Shown piece after piece: positions 43,390 to 51,532 of a DNA stretch of 64,000 bases (its first letter is position 1; each line of letters opens with the position of its first letter). Origin of the DNA: Microbacterium arborescens (lineage in GTDB: Bacteria > Actinomycetota > Actinomycetes > Actinomycetales > Microbacteriaceae); NCBI GenBank assembly GCA_003339645.1, contig QNUV01000021.1, positions 682,001 to 746,000 on the forward strand, read 5' to 3'. A model generated the notes under the pieces. It did not search any database and was not told where the DNA came from. It was given only the letters and a program-made list of their open reading frames with translations. The translations under genes and the position numbers were made by a program.

Positions 43390-44628
43390 TCAATGTCCCC
43401 GGTAGACGTCCGCTGCCGCCTCGACCCCTCCGGCGACCGGCACGGCGGCGCCGTAGCGGCGCAGCACCGCCTCGAGCGCCGAGAGGGTGGTGAGCACGGC
43501 GTCCTGCCGGGCGTTGTAGCCCATCGTCCCGATGCGCCACACGCGTCCGTGGAGCGGACCGAACGACGTGCCGATCTCGATGCCGAAGTCGGTCAGCAGC
43601 GCTGCGCGCGCCTCGTCGCCGGGCACTCCGTCGGAGATCTCGACGGCCACGACGTTGTTCATCTTGTGCGCGATGTCGCCGAAGACGGTGAGGCCGAGCG
43701 CCTGCACGCCGGCGAGCATCGCGGCGCCCGCGAGACGGTGGCGCGCGATCACCTCGTCGCGCCCCTCGAGCAGCAGCACGCGGGCGCATTCGCGCGCCCC
43801 GTAGAGCATCGACGTCGCCTCGGTGTGGTGGTTGAGACGGCGCGGCCCCCAGTAGTCGAGGATCATGCCGAGGTCGAAGTAGTTCGACCGCACGAAGTCG
43901 CTCGCGTCCGGATCGCCGGGCTCGCGGATGCCGGCTTCGATGCGCGCCCGCGACCGCACGACCTCGACGGCGCGCTCGCTGAGGGTGATGGGCGCCGATC
44001 CGCTCGGTCCGCCGAGGCACTTCTGCAGCCCGGCGGTGGCGGCATCCAGGCCCCAGTCGTCGGCGTCGAACTCGTTGCCGCCGAGCGAGGCGGTCGCGTC
44101 GGAGTAGAACAGCACCCCGTGCTTCGCGCAGATCGCGCCGATCTCGTCGAGCGGCTGGTTCATGGTCGTCGACGTGTCGCCCTGCACGAGCGCGAGCAGC
44201 GTGGGCTTGACCCGCACGACGGCCTCTTCGATCGCGGCGGGCGTGAAGACCTGCCCCCACTCGGTCTCGATCGTGTGCACCTCGGCCAGCGCGCGCTCCG
44301 CGATCTCGGCGAGCAGGTGCCCGAAGCGTCCGAAGATCGGCACGAGCACACGGTCGCCGGGCCGGACGAGCGAGACGATCGCCGCCTCGATGCCGGCGCG
44401 GCTCGTGCCGTCGACGAGCATCGTGGCGTCGTTGCGCGTGTTCCAGACCGCACGGTAGAGCTCCTGCGTCTCGGTCATCGTCCGCGTCATGAACGGGTCG
44501 TACTGGCCGACGAGCGCGGCCGACATCGCGGTGAGCACGCTGGGGTACGCCGAGATCGGCCCGGGGCCCATGAGCAGGCGAGCGGGCGGGTCGATGGGTC
44601 CGGGGATCTGAACGGTCGGGTTCGTCAT
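43390..44628 (-). CDS. pucG: (S)-ureidoglycine-glyoxylate aminotransferase
   Basis: 412 residues, PLP-dependent class V aminotransferase. Schiff-base lysine Lys203 in AGLQKCLGGPSG. N-terminal LLMGPGPISAYPSVLTAMSAALVGQYDP and C-terminal IGTMGYNARQDAVLTTLSALEAVL match PucG rather than ordinary alanine-glyoxylate transaminases. PucG transfers the amino group of ureidoglycine to glyoxylate, yielding oxalurate and glycine. Start overlaps the stop of the fused amidase by 4 bp; allC follows after 3 bp. The product oxalurate needs a further hydrolase, for which the preceding gene is the best candidate. Confidence 0.92.
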   Translation of the reverse strand: MTNPTVQIPGPIDPPARLLMGPGPISAYPSVLTAMSAALVGQYDPFMTRTMTETQELYRAVWNTRNDATMLVDGTSRAGIEAAIVSLVRPGDRVLVPIFGRFGHLLAEIAERALAEVHTIETEWGQVFTPAAIEEAVVRVKPTLLALVQGDTSTTMNQPLDEIGAICAKHGVLFYSDATASLGGNEFDADDWGLDAATAGLQKCLGGPSGSAPITLSERAVEVVRSRARIEAGIREPGDPDASDFVRSNYFDLGMILDYWGPRRLNHHTEATSMLYGARECARVLLLEGRDEVIARHRLAGAAMLAGVQALGLTVFGDIAHKMNNVVAVEISDGVPGDEARAALLTDFGIEIGTSFGPLHGRVWRIGTMGYNARQDAVLTTLSALEAVLRRYGAAVPVAGGVEAAADVYRGH

Positions 44629-46262
44629 GGCGTGTCCATCCGGGGGTCGAGGAGCGAGAACAGGCGGCGGGCGAGCCGCACGAGGGCGAGGTCGGTGCCG
44701 GCGCGCGAGACGAGGCAGACGCCGACGGGCGCCGGTCCCAGCGGCGACGGCACGGTGAGCAGGGGCACCGAGATCGCGGGGAGCCCGGCGACGGCGGCCG
44801 GCGTCGTCATCCGCAGTGTGTCACGGCGCAGCAGGTCGAGCGCCTCGCCGCCGGCGGTGCGCGCAGGTGCGGCTCCGGGGACGGTCGGCAGCAGCAGCAC
44901 CGCGTCGTCGACGACGGCACGCAGGCGGTCGGCGAGAGGGGCGAGGGCGGCGCGCGCCCGCTTCTCGTCGTCGGGTGTCACGGCGGCGGCGGTGCGTAAG
45001 CGGTCGGCGACGGCGGCTCCCACCGCGCCGGGATGCTGCACGAGCCAGTCGCCGTTGTTGCGCCAGGCCTCCGCGCCCTGCACGGTGCGGAACGCGTCGA
45101 GGTAGGCGTCGAGGTCGCCGATCGACACGCGGCCGACCGAGACCGCGGCTCCCGTGGCCGTGACGCGGTCGAGCAGCTCGGCGAACGCGCGCCGGGTGGC
45201 GGGCTCGGCGGCCGCGAGGATCTCGTCGGGCACGAGGAGGCGCGTCGGCAGCTCGTCGTCCGGCTCGCCGTGCACGCTCTCGGTCGACTCCGAGCCGGCG
45301 TACCCGAGGCACCACTCGGCGACGCGCTCGAGCGTCGATCCGTCGCGGGTCAGCCATCCGACGGTGTCGAAGCTCTGCGCGAGGGGCAGCATGCCCTGCC
45401 GGGGCACGAGGTCGTGCGTAGTCCGCAAGCCCCAGAGCCCCTGGTACGAGGCGGGTACCCGCACCGATCCGGCGGTGTCGGTGGCGAGGGCGACATCGGC
45501 ATGCCCGGCCGCGACGGCGGATGCCGGCCCGCTCGACGAGCCGCCCGGGAGCGCGCCGGGCAGCGCGGCGTTCGGCGGCGTGCCGTAGTGGGTGTTGTCT
45601 CCGGCGACGGAGTAGGCGAACTCGTCGGTGCGCGCGATGCCGCGCAGCGACGCTCCGCCGCGCAACAGGTCGCCGACCGCGGGCGCCGTGGTCGTCTCGG
45701 CGCGCGCCGAGGCGAGGAACGTCGGGTTGCCCGCCCCGATGCGGTAGCCGCGGATCGCGAAGAGGTCTTTGACGGCGACGGTCAGCCCGGCCAGCGGACC
45801 TTCCCAGGCGCCCTGGTAGAGCGGGTCGCCCACGGTGCGCCAGATCGACCGGTCGAACGCCTGCGGCCGCGGGGTCACGTGTGCGGCGGTGATGAGCCAG
45901 CGACCGTCGATGCGCTGCCAGAGCTGGGTCTGCAGGCCGGTGCCACCTGCGGCGTAGCGGGAGACCGAGATCAGCAGAGCGACGTCAGGGGCGAGCGGCC
46001 GGTACTCGATCCGTTCGATCTCGCGCGCCGCGACCCCGCCGCGCGCCCCGCGGAATGCGCTGATCGCATCGTGGCCGACGAGCAGGCCCCCGGCATCCGC
46101 CCGCATCGTGCCGGCTCCGGGGGCGAACGCGGCGTCGAGCGCCGCGAGGTCGTTCTCGACGATGGCGCGCTCGTAGTCGGCGAACGCCGCCGCGAGATCG
46201 GCGGGCATGCCGCCGGCCGGGGCGCCGTCGTTCGGCGCATCGCCGTGGGCGCGACCGGTCAC
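44625..46262 (-). CDS. Fused HpxZ/AtzH-like domain + amidase, candidate oxalurate amidohydrolase
   Basis: 545 residues from the GTG at 46262 (GTGA overlap with allB). Residues about 17-132 form an AtzH/HpxZ-like (DUF3225, NTF2-type) domain: DYERAIVENDLAALDAAFAPG, LVGHDAISAFRGARG, WQRIDGRWLITAAHVT. Residues about 150-540 are an amidase-signature enzyme with the triad Lys165 (VAVKDLF), a cis-Ser in GGSSSG and Ser266 (DTAGSVRVPAS), AtzE/HpxY-like. In Klebsiella, HpxY and HpxZ are separate proteins linked to oxalurate use. Here they are one polypeptide directly upstream of pucG, which makes oxalurate. The function is inferred from this context. HpxW and HpxX homologues are not in the window. Confidence 0.82.
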   Translation of the reverse strand: MTGRAHGDAPNDGAPAGGMPADLAAAFADYERAIVENDLAALDAAFAPGAGTMRADAGGLLVGHDAISAFRGARGGVAAREIERIEYRPLAPDVALLISVSRYAAGGTGLQTQLWQRIDGRWLITAAHVTPRPQAFDRSIWRTVGDPLYQGAWEGPLAGLTVAVKDLFAIRGYRIGAGNPTFLASARAETTTAPAVGDLLRGGASLRGIARTDEFAYSVAGDNTHYGTPPNAALPGALPGGSSSGPASAVAAGHADVALATDTAGSVRVPASYQGLWGLRTTHDLVPRQGMLPLAQSFDTVGWLTRDGSTLERVAEWCLGYAGSESTESVHGEPDDELPTRLLVPDEILAAAEPATRRAFAELLDRVTATGAAVSVGRVSIGDLDAYLDAFRTVQGAEAWRNNGDWLVQHPGAVGAAVADRLRTAAAVTPDDEKRARAALAPLADRLRAVVDDAVLLLPTVPGAAPARTAGGEALDLLRRDTLRMTTPAAVAGLPAISVPLLTVPSPLGPAPVGVCLVSRAGTDLALVRLARRLFSLLDPRMDTP

Positions 46263-47662
46263 GACGCGTCCTCGCCGACGGCGACGAGAGTGCCGCCGCG
46301 CGAGAGCAGCCGCCCGCCCGGAACGCCCGCGGCATCCATGGCATCGGCAACATCGACGCCGGCCTCGAACACGACCTCGCCTCGGAGCCAGGTGCGGCGC
46401 ACCCGTCCCGTCAGCACGCGGCCGTCGTAGGCCGAGATCGGGTTGCGGTGACGCAGCTCGCGCGCGTCGACGCGGACGACGTCGTCGGGGGCGAAGACGG
46501 CGAGGTGCGCGGGCGCGCCCACGGCGATGCGCCCGACGGCGAGGCCCGCGACGACAGCGGGTCCTGTCGTGAACAGCGGCAGGATCGTCTCGAGCGGGAT
46601 GCCGCGCTCGCGCGCCTCGGTCCAGACCGCCGACAGCCCGACCTGCAGTCCGGAGATGCCGCCCCAGGCGAGCCCGAAGTCGCCGTCGCCTGCGCGCTTG
46701 AGGTCGACGGTCGAGGGCGAGTGGTCGCTGACGATCGCGTCGATCGTGCCGTCGACGATGCCCTCCCACAGGAGGTCGCGGTTCGAGGCCTCGCGGATGG
46801 GCGGGCAGCACTTGAACTCGGACGCGCCGTCGGGGATCTCCTCGGCGATGATCGTGAGGTAGTGCGGGCAGGTCTCGACCGTGAGGTCGACTCCGTCCGC
46901 GCGGGCCGCACGGATGGCGGGCAGTGACCGGGCGTCGCTCAGGTGCAGGATGTGCGCCCGGCCGCCGGTCGCGCGCGCGGCCTCGATGACGGCGTCGATC
47001 GCCGACGCCTCGCTCGTCGCCGGGCGCGACGCGAGAAAGGCGTCGTATCCGCGGCCGAGCGCGCCGTCGGCACCGAGCAGCTCGGGGTCCTCGGCGTGCA
47101 CGATGAGCCGCGAGCCGAGCGCCGCGATCTCGCCCATGGCCTGGCGCAGCTGAGCACGGTCGAGGTGTCCGAACTCGTCGACGCCCGACGGCGCGAGGAA
47201 GCACTTGAACCCGTAGACGCCGGCCTCGTGCAGGGGGCCGAGCTCCCCCAGGTTCTCGGGCACCGCCCCGCCCCAGAACCCGACGTCGACGTGCGCGGAT
47301 GCCGCGGCGGCGGCGCGCTTGACCTCCAGTGCGCCGGCGGTCGTGGTCGGCGGGATGGAGTTCAGCGGCATGTCGACGATCGTCGTGACACCGCCCGCCG
47401 CCGCGGCCCGCGTCGCCGAGCCGAAGCCCTCCCACTCGGTGCGTCCGGGCTCGTTGACGTGCACGTGCGAGTCGACGAGCCCGGGCAGCAGCACAGCGTC
47501 GGCGGCGACGCGCACCTCGGCGGCGTCGGCGACGGCGGCGTCCTCGTCGAGCATCGCGACGACGAGGCCGTTCTCGACGACGACGGCTGCGGGGACGAAG
47601 GCCGTGCCGTCGAAGACGCGGCCGGCGCGCACGACGAAGCGGGACGGGGACGATGCGGTCAC
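46259..47662 (-). CDS. allB: Allantoinase
   Basis: 467 residues. Opens the hydantoin ring of allantoin to allantoate. Metal ligands His66 and His68 in DSHVHVNEPGRTEW, the carbamylated lysine Lys153 in YGFKCFLAPSG, then VHAEDPELL, HILHLSDARS and VSDHSPST complete the binuclear site of the cyclic amidohydrolase family. The sequence is closer to allantoinase (NEPGRTEWEGF) than to dihydropyrimidinase. First gene of the operon allB-amidase-pucG-allC, with GlnR-like sites and a shared promoter motif about 75-125 bp upstream. Confidence 0.93.
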   Translation of the reverse strand: MTASSPSRFVVRAGRVFDGTAFVPAAVVVENGLVVAMLDEDAAVADAAEVRVAADAVLLPGLVDSHVHVNEPGRTEWEGFGSATRAAAAGGVTTIVDMPLNSIPPTTTAGALEVKRAAAAASAHVDVGFWGGAVPENLGELGPLHEAGVYGFKCFLAPSGVDEFGHLDRAQLRQAMGEIAALGSRLIVHAEDPELLGADGALGRGYDAFLASRPATSEASAIDAVIEAARATGGRAHILHLSDARSLPAIRAARADGVDLTVETCPHYLTIIAEEIPDGASEFKCCPPIREASNRDLLWEGIVDGTIDAIVSDHSPSTVDLKRAGDGDFGLAWGGISGLQVGLSAVWTEARERGIPLETILPLFTTGPAVVAGLAVGRIAVGAPAHLAVFAPDDVVRVDARELRHRNPISAYDGRVLTGRVRRTWLRGEVVFEAGVDVADAMDAAGVPGGRLLSRGGTLVAVGEDAS

Positions 47663-47734
47663 GAGATCTCCGGGCGGGGTCGGGGGCGAGGAACGACGGC
47701 GGGCGCGCGATGCGCAGAGCCCGATGTCAATATA

Positions 47735-47788
47735 AAGCTATGGGTTAAAGCAGCCGCGGCGGTTACCCCGATGTAACGCTCTCGTGAC
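47735..47788 (-). promoter_or_regulatory. Allantoinase operon promoter with GlnR-like half-sites
   Basis: On the minus strand, GTCAC-N6-GTTAC-N6-GTAAC (47788 to 47762), then 21 nt, then TTAACCCATAGCTT (47748 to 47735) with TAGCTT as -10. The identical geometry and 14-mer recur upstream of the NCS1 permease gene. The half-sites overlap the 3' end of the racemase gene. Activation centred near -42 is typical of GlnR. Confidence 0.65.
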
Positions 47789-48482
47789 GACGCGGCGGGG
47801 CGGCGTACTCCTCGCGCTTGCTCGTCCCCACCCGCATCCGCACCATCGCCGACGCGAGCCCGACCGCCGCGCCGACCCCGTCGACCACGGGAACGCCGAC
47901 GCGCTCCGTCAGGGCGTGGCAGAGATCGGCCATCCCGGCGCAGCCGAGCACGATGACGTCGGCCCCGCCCGCCACCTCGGCGGCGCACAGCGCCGCGATG
48001 CGCTCGAAGGCATCCGACCCGGTGTCCTCGAGATCGAGCACCGGGATGCCGGAGGCGACCAGCGAGGCGCAAGCCGACGTCATCCCGTAGCGGGCGAGCA
48101 GATCGCGCGCCCGGCCGAGCGTCCGGCCGAGCGTCGTGACCACGGCGAACCGACGACCGGACAGGGTCGCGACGTGCATCGCAGCCTCGGCGATGCCGAT
48201 GACGGGAACGTCGACGAGCTCGCGCGCGGCGTCGAGTCCCGGGTCGCCGAAGCACGCGATGACGTACGCGTCGCTTCCGCCGATGGCGAGGTCGGCCTCG
48301 ATGATGTCGACGACCGAGCGGGCGGCGGTGATCTCGTCGAGATGGCTCTCGATCGCGGCCGCGCCGTCGGTCGGATGCGCGGCGACCACCTCGACCCCGG
48401 GCCCGGCGACCTCCCGGGCGGCGACGGCGATCTTGTCCGTCATCGCCCGGGAGGTGTTGGGGTTGATCAGCGTGATCCTCAC
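47763..48482 (-). CDS. hpxA: Allantoin/hydantoin racemase (Asp/Glu racemase family)
   Basis: 239 residues from the GTG at 48482, overlapping the NCS1 permease stop as GTGA. The two catalytic cysteines of the family are in IACFGDPG (Cys77) and LGCAGM (Cys181), with N-terminal ITLINPNTSRAMTDKI. HpxA-type proteins interconvert allantoin enantiomers, allowing both R and S forms made by spontaneous chemistry to enter allantoinase. The longer upstream frame overlaps the permease and was rejected. Hydantoin racemase is the alternative name; allantoin is preferred because of the cluster. Confidence 0.86.
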   Translation of the reverse strand: MRITLINPNTSRAMTDKIAVAAREVAGPGVEVVAAHPTDGAAAIESHLDEITAARSVVDIIEADLAIGGSDAYVIACFGDPGLDAARELVDVPVIGIAEAAMHVATLSGRRFAVVTTLGRTLGRARDLLARYGMTSACASLVASGIPVLDLEDTGSDAFERIAALCAAEVAGGADVIVLGCAGMADLCHALTERVGVPVVDGVGAAVGLASAMVRMRVGTSKREEYAAPPRRHESVTSG

Positions 48483-50038
48483 GCGGCGCCCTCCGGCGCG
48501 GACTCGGGCAGGGTGCCGTCCGAGATGCCCTCGGTCTCGCCCGCGAACGTCGGGACCTGCGGGTCGAGCCGCTCGAACACCACGAACGCGGCGAACGCGA
48601 GGCCGCATCCGATGAACCAGGTGAAGTTCCCGATCCACGAGACGTCGAACAGCCCCATGTCGGCGAACGTCTTGGGCAGGATCGCGAGCAGGATCGTCGG
48701 GATGCCGGCCACGAGGAGCGTCTTCATCGCGTTCGGGTTGTACCCCTTGCGGTACCAGTACGCCCCGCTCACGCTCATCGTGAACATGTCATCGGTGCGG
48801 ATCCGCTGCTTGGCCGCGATGTAGTACCCCGCGATCAGCAGGCCGAACAGCGGGCCGATGAGGGCCGCGAGGATGCCGAGGGAGTAGTGGATGGCGGTGG
48901 CGTCGGAGTACCAGTTCCAGGGCGTGAGGAACACCGATCCGACCGCGGCGATCATGCCGCCCATGCGCCACGAGATCTTCTGGGGCGCGACGTTGGAGAA
49001 GTCGAAGGCGGGCGCGATGAAGTTGGCGACGATGTTGATGCCGACCGTCGCGGTGACGAAGGTCAGCCCGCCGAGCAGGATCGCGAAGGGGGTGTCGATC
49101 GCCTCGACGGTGTGGATGGGGTCGAGGAGCAGCTCGCCGAACACCGGCACGGTCGCGGCGGCGGTGAGCACGGTCAGGATCGAGAAGAACAGGAAGTTCA
49201 CCGGAAGGCCCCAGAAGTTGCCCTTCTTGACCTGGCTGAACGAACGGCCGTACCGCGCGAAGTCGCCGAAGTTGAGCATCGGGCCGGCGAAGTATGCCAC
49301 CACGATGCCGACCGCCATGGCCATGAGGCCGAGGGTGCCCCAGAGGTCGTGCGGCGCCGCCGCCGGGTCGGAGAGGTTCAGGTCGATGTTCTCCCAGCCG
49401 GCCTGGCTCACGAGGTACACCGCGAGCACGATCATCACGACGTAGACGGCGGGGCCGGCCCAGTCGATGAAGCGGCGGATGACCTCCATGCCGTTCCAGA
49501 ACAGCGCGACCTGGGCGACCCAGAGGATCGAGAAGGAGATCCACCCGAGCGCCGAGAGCCCGAGGAAGCTCACGTCGAGCAGCGCCGCGGAGCCGGGGAT
49601 GAACTTCAGGAAGATGATGTTCAGCGACTGCGCCGCCAGGAAGGTCTGCACGCCGTACCAGGCGATCGCGATGATGCCCCGGATGATCGCGGGGATGTTC
49701 GCGCCGCGCACCCCGAAGATGGCGCGGTTCACCACGGGATAGGGCACGCCCGTCTTCTGACTGGGCTTGGCGACCATGTTCGCGAAGACCTGCACGATCA
49801 CGATGCCGACGACGAGAGCCACGAGCACCTGCCATGCGGCGATGCCGAGCGCGAAGAGCGACCCCGCCGTGACGTAGCCGCCGACCGAGTGCACGTCCGA
49901 CATCCAGAAGGCGAAGATGTTGTACCAGGTCCACCTCTGCTTGCGGAGCGGGGCGAGATCCTCGTTCGACAGTCGGGGGTCGTAGCCCCGATCGGGAACC
50001 GTCGTCTCGGCGGGCAGGATGTTCGGAGGAGCGGTCAT
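48479..50038 (-). CDS. pucI: NCS1 family allantoin/hydantoin permease
   Basis: 519 residues with about 12 membrane helices. NCS1 (nucleobase:cation symporter-1) features include the N-terminal NEDLAPLRKQRWTWYNIFAFWMSDVHSVGGY, AIAWYGVQTFLAAQSLN and NLSDPAAAPHDLWGTLG. Family members carry allantoin (PucI, Fur4/Dal4), hydantoins (Mhp1) or uracil/cytosine. Co-transcription with the racemase and closeness to allantoinase indicate allantoin. A GGAAGG ribosome site precedes the ATG. The promoter at 50075-50128 carries an exact GlnR-type box on the minus strand. Confidence 0.88.
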   Translation of the reverse strand: MTAPPNILPAETTVPDRGYDPRLSNEDLAPLRKQRWTWYNIFAFWMSDVHSVGGYVTAGSLFALGIAAWQVLVALVVGIVIVQVFANMVAKPSQKTGVPYPVVNRAIFGVRGANIPAIIRGIIAIAWYGVQTFLAAQSLNIIFLKFIPGSAALLDVSFLGLSALGWISFSILWVAQVALFWNGMEVIRRFIDWAGPAVYVVMIVLAVYLVSQAGWENIDLNLSDPAAAPHDLWGTLGLMAMAVGIVVAYFAGPMLNFGDFARYGRSFSQVKKGNFWGLPVNFLFFSILTVLTAAATVPVFGELLLDPIHTVEAIDTPFAILLGGLTFVTATVGINIVANFIAPAFDFSNVAPQKISWRMGGMIAAVGSVFLTPWNWYSDATAIHYSLGILAALIGPLFGLLIAGYYIAAKQRIRTDDMFTMSVSGAYWYRKGYNPNAMKTLLVAGIPTILLAILPKTFADMGLFDVSWIGNFTWFIGCGLAFAAFVVFERLDPQVPTFAGETEGISDGTLPESAPEGAA

Positions 50039-50074
50039 GGCGTCGGAACCTTCCAGGAGGGGATCTGGAAAGTG

Positions 50075-50128
50075 AAGCTATGGGTTAATCGATCCCGGCG
50101 GGTTTCGCTGATGTAACGACGGTGTGAA
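50075..50128 (-). promoter_or_regulatory. NCS1 permease promoter with GlnR-type box
   Basis: Minus strand TTCAC-N6-GTTAC-N6-GAAAC (50128 to 50102); the last two half-sites are an exact GTnAC-N6-GAAAC GlnR box. After 21 nt comes TTAACCCATAGCTT (50088 to 50075), the same 14-mer and spacing as at the allantoinase promoter. Confidence 0.7.
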
Positions 50129-50174
50129 GTTGGAGCTTCACAGCGGTCGCGCTCGGACGCCGCCGCAGCCCGTT

Positions 50175-50180
50175 TAGACT
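50175..50180 (+). promoter_or_regulatory. Putative -10 of leaderless XRE-cupin gene
   Basis: TAGACT, 7 nt before the ATG at 50188, no Shine-Dalgarno. Confidence 0.45.
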
Positions 50181-50187
50181 CGGCGGC

Positions 50188-50790
50188 ATGTCAGAGCTCG
50201 CGCTGGGGACCGGGACCGAGGTGGGCGTCCGGCTGCGCGAGCTTCGGCGGCAGCGAGGGATGTCGGCACGTGCCGTCGCCGCCGCGCTGGGCATCAGCCC
50301 CAGCGCGGTGTCGCAGATCGAGCGCGGCGTGCTGCAGCCGAGCGTCTCGCGGCTGCTCGCCATCACCGACGCCCTCGGCGTGCCCCTCGCCGCCGTCTTC
50401 GAGAGCGGTGGCGAGGCCCCCGCCGCTGCGCTCGCGGCGGAGATCGACGGGTTCTCGCTGGTCCGCGCCGCCCAGGCCACGACGGTCGAGCTCGGCGACG
50501 GAGTGACCTTCCGCCGTCTGTCCCCCGGACCGAGCCCGGGAATCGACTACTTCCAGTCGACCTATCCGCCCGGGTCGTCGGCCCACCGCGACACCGACCT
50601 CTTCCGGCACGACGGGTACGAGGTCGGCACCATGCTCTCGGGCGAGCTGACGATCGATTTCACCGATGAGCGGATCGTGCTGCGTCCCGGCGACACGATC
50701 AGCTACCCGTGCTCGCGACCGCACCGCATCCACAACGACGGCGACGAGACCGCCGTCGCGACCTGGCTGATCGTCCACGGGCCCGCGTGA
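50188..50790 (+). CDS. XRE-cupin transcriptional regulator 1
   Basis: 200 residues. N-terminal helix-turn-helix (about 14-70: LRELRRQRGMSARAVAAALGISPSAVSQIERGVLQPSV) plus C-terminal cupin (about 110-195: DYFQSTYPPGSS, HDGYEVGTMLSGELTIDF, GDTISYPCSRPHRIHN). Such regulators sense small molecules in the cupin pocket. It is divergent from the NCS1 permease operon and probably a local regulator of uptake. A paralogue lies convergently at 50827-51480; the two share the STYPPG and HxGYE elements. Confidence 0.88.
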   Translation: MSELALGTGTEVGVRLRELRRQRGMSARAVAAALGISPSAVSQIERGVLQPSVSRLLAITDALGVPLAAVFESGGEAPAAALAAEIDGFSLVRAAQATTVELGDGVTFRRLSPGPSPGIDYFQSTYPPGSSAHRDTDLFRHDGYEVGTMLSGELTIDFTDERIVLRPGDTISYPCSRPHRIHNDGDETAVATWLIVHGPA

Positions 50791-50826
50791 GCTCGGTCGG
50801 ACGCCGGCGCGCGCGGCGCCCGGGTC

Positions 50827-51480
50827 TCAGCGCCCCGTCGCGCCGTCAACCGGCCCCGTCGACCCGACGACCGTGAGCCACGTCGCGACCGCGACGCTGT
50901 CGGTGCGGTTCGCGACGCGGTGCGGTCGGGATGCCGCGAACGAGAGCGACTCGCCCGGGCCGAGCTCGACCTCGCCGTCGGCGAACTCGAAGGTGAGCGT
51001 CCCCGTCACGACGAGCCCGCTCTCGTAGCCCGCGTGAACGAGGAGGCCGCCGTCGGCGCTCGAGCTCGCGCCCGGCGGGTAGGTCGACTCGAAGTGCTCC
51101 ACGCCACTGATGGGCACGGGCGTCAGCCGCCGGTAGGTCACGCCGCCGCCGAGGTGCGCCGTAGTCTCGGTGCCGACGCGGGCGACGAAGACGCCGGGGA
51201 CGGGTTCGTTCAGCTCGCCGGGGGCATCGGCATCGGGGATCACCGCGACGGCGTGATCGTCGAAGATGACCGACACCGGAGCGCCCAGCACCCCGACGAG
51301 CTCGACGAGCCGGTGAACCGACGGCTGCATCGCACCCGTCTCGATCTGCGACAGGGCGCTCGCCGAGATGCCCATCTCCTGCGCGACCGAGGCGAGGGAG
51401 CGCCCCGTCCGGGTGCGCAGCGCCCGCAGGCGGCGCCCGATCGACGCGGGAAGGTCGGGCTCGGCGCGCTGCGGTTCCAC
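50827..51480 (-). CDS. XRE-cupin transcriptional regulator 2
   Basis: 217 residues from the GTG at 51480. Helix-turn-helix (about 14-70: LRALRTRTGRSLASVAQEMGISASALSQIETGAMQPSV) and cupin (about 120-205: EHFESTYPPGASS, HAGYESGLVVTGTLTFEF, GESLSFAASRPHRVAN). Paralogue of the regulator at 50188. TATCAT lies 6 nt upstream of the GTG (leaderless type). It is divergent from uraD-uraH, and the shared 52-bp gap holds an exact GlnR-type box, so it likely controls the urate branch. An upstream ATG at 51603 lies inside uraD and was rejected. Confidence 0.87.
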   Translation of the reverse strand: MEPQRAEPDLPASIGRRLRALRTRTGRSLASVAQEMGISASALSQIETGAMQPSVHRLVELVGVLGAPVSVIFDDHAVAVIPDADAPGELNEPVPGVFVARVGTETTAHLGGGVTYRRLTPVPISGVEHFESTYPPGASSSADGGLLVHAGYESGLVVTGTLTFEFADGEVELGPGESLSFAASRPHRVANRTDSVAVATWLTVVGSTGPVDGATGR

Positions 51481-51486
51481 GGCACG

Positions 51487-51528
51487 ATGATATGTAACGC
51501 GGGAGAAACGCGGTGACAGTACCGTGAC
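51487..51528. promoter_or_regulatory. Divergent XRE2/uraD promoter with GlnR-type box
   Basis: GTAAC-GCGGGA-GAAAC at 51494-51509 is an exact GlnR box on the plus strand. It is followed by GTGAC-AGTACC-GTGAC at 51513-51528 in the same 11-bp period. Minus-strand TATCAT (51487-51492) serves XRE2 and plus-strand TACCGT (51520-51525) serves uraD, both in leaderless spacing. Confidence 0.65.
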
Positions 51529-51532
51529 GCGC

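Noticed and set aside
51524-51532. GTG at 51524 as the uraD start
   Set aside because: It falls within the second GTGAC promoter repeat; the ATG at 51533 fits the -10 spacing and the family's N-terminus.
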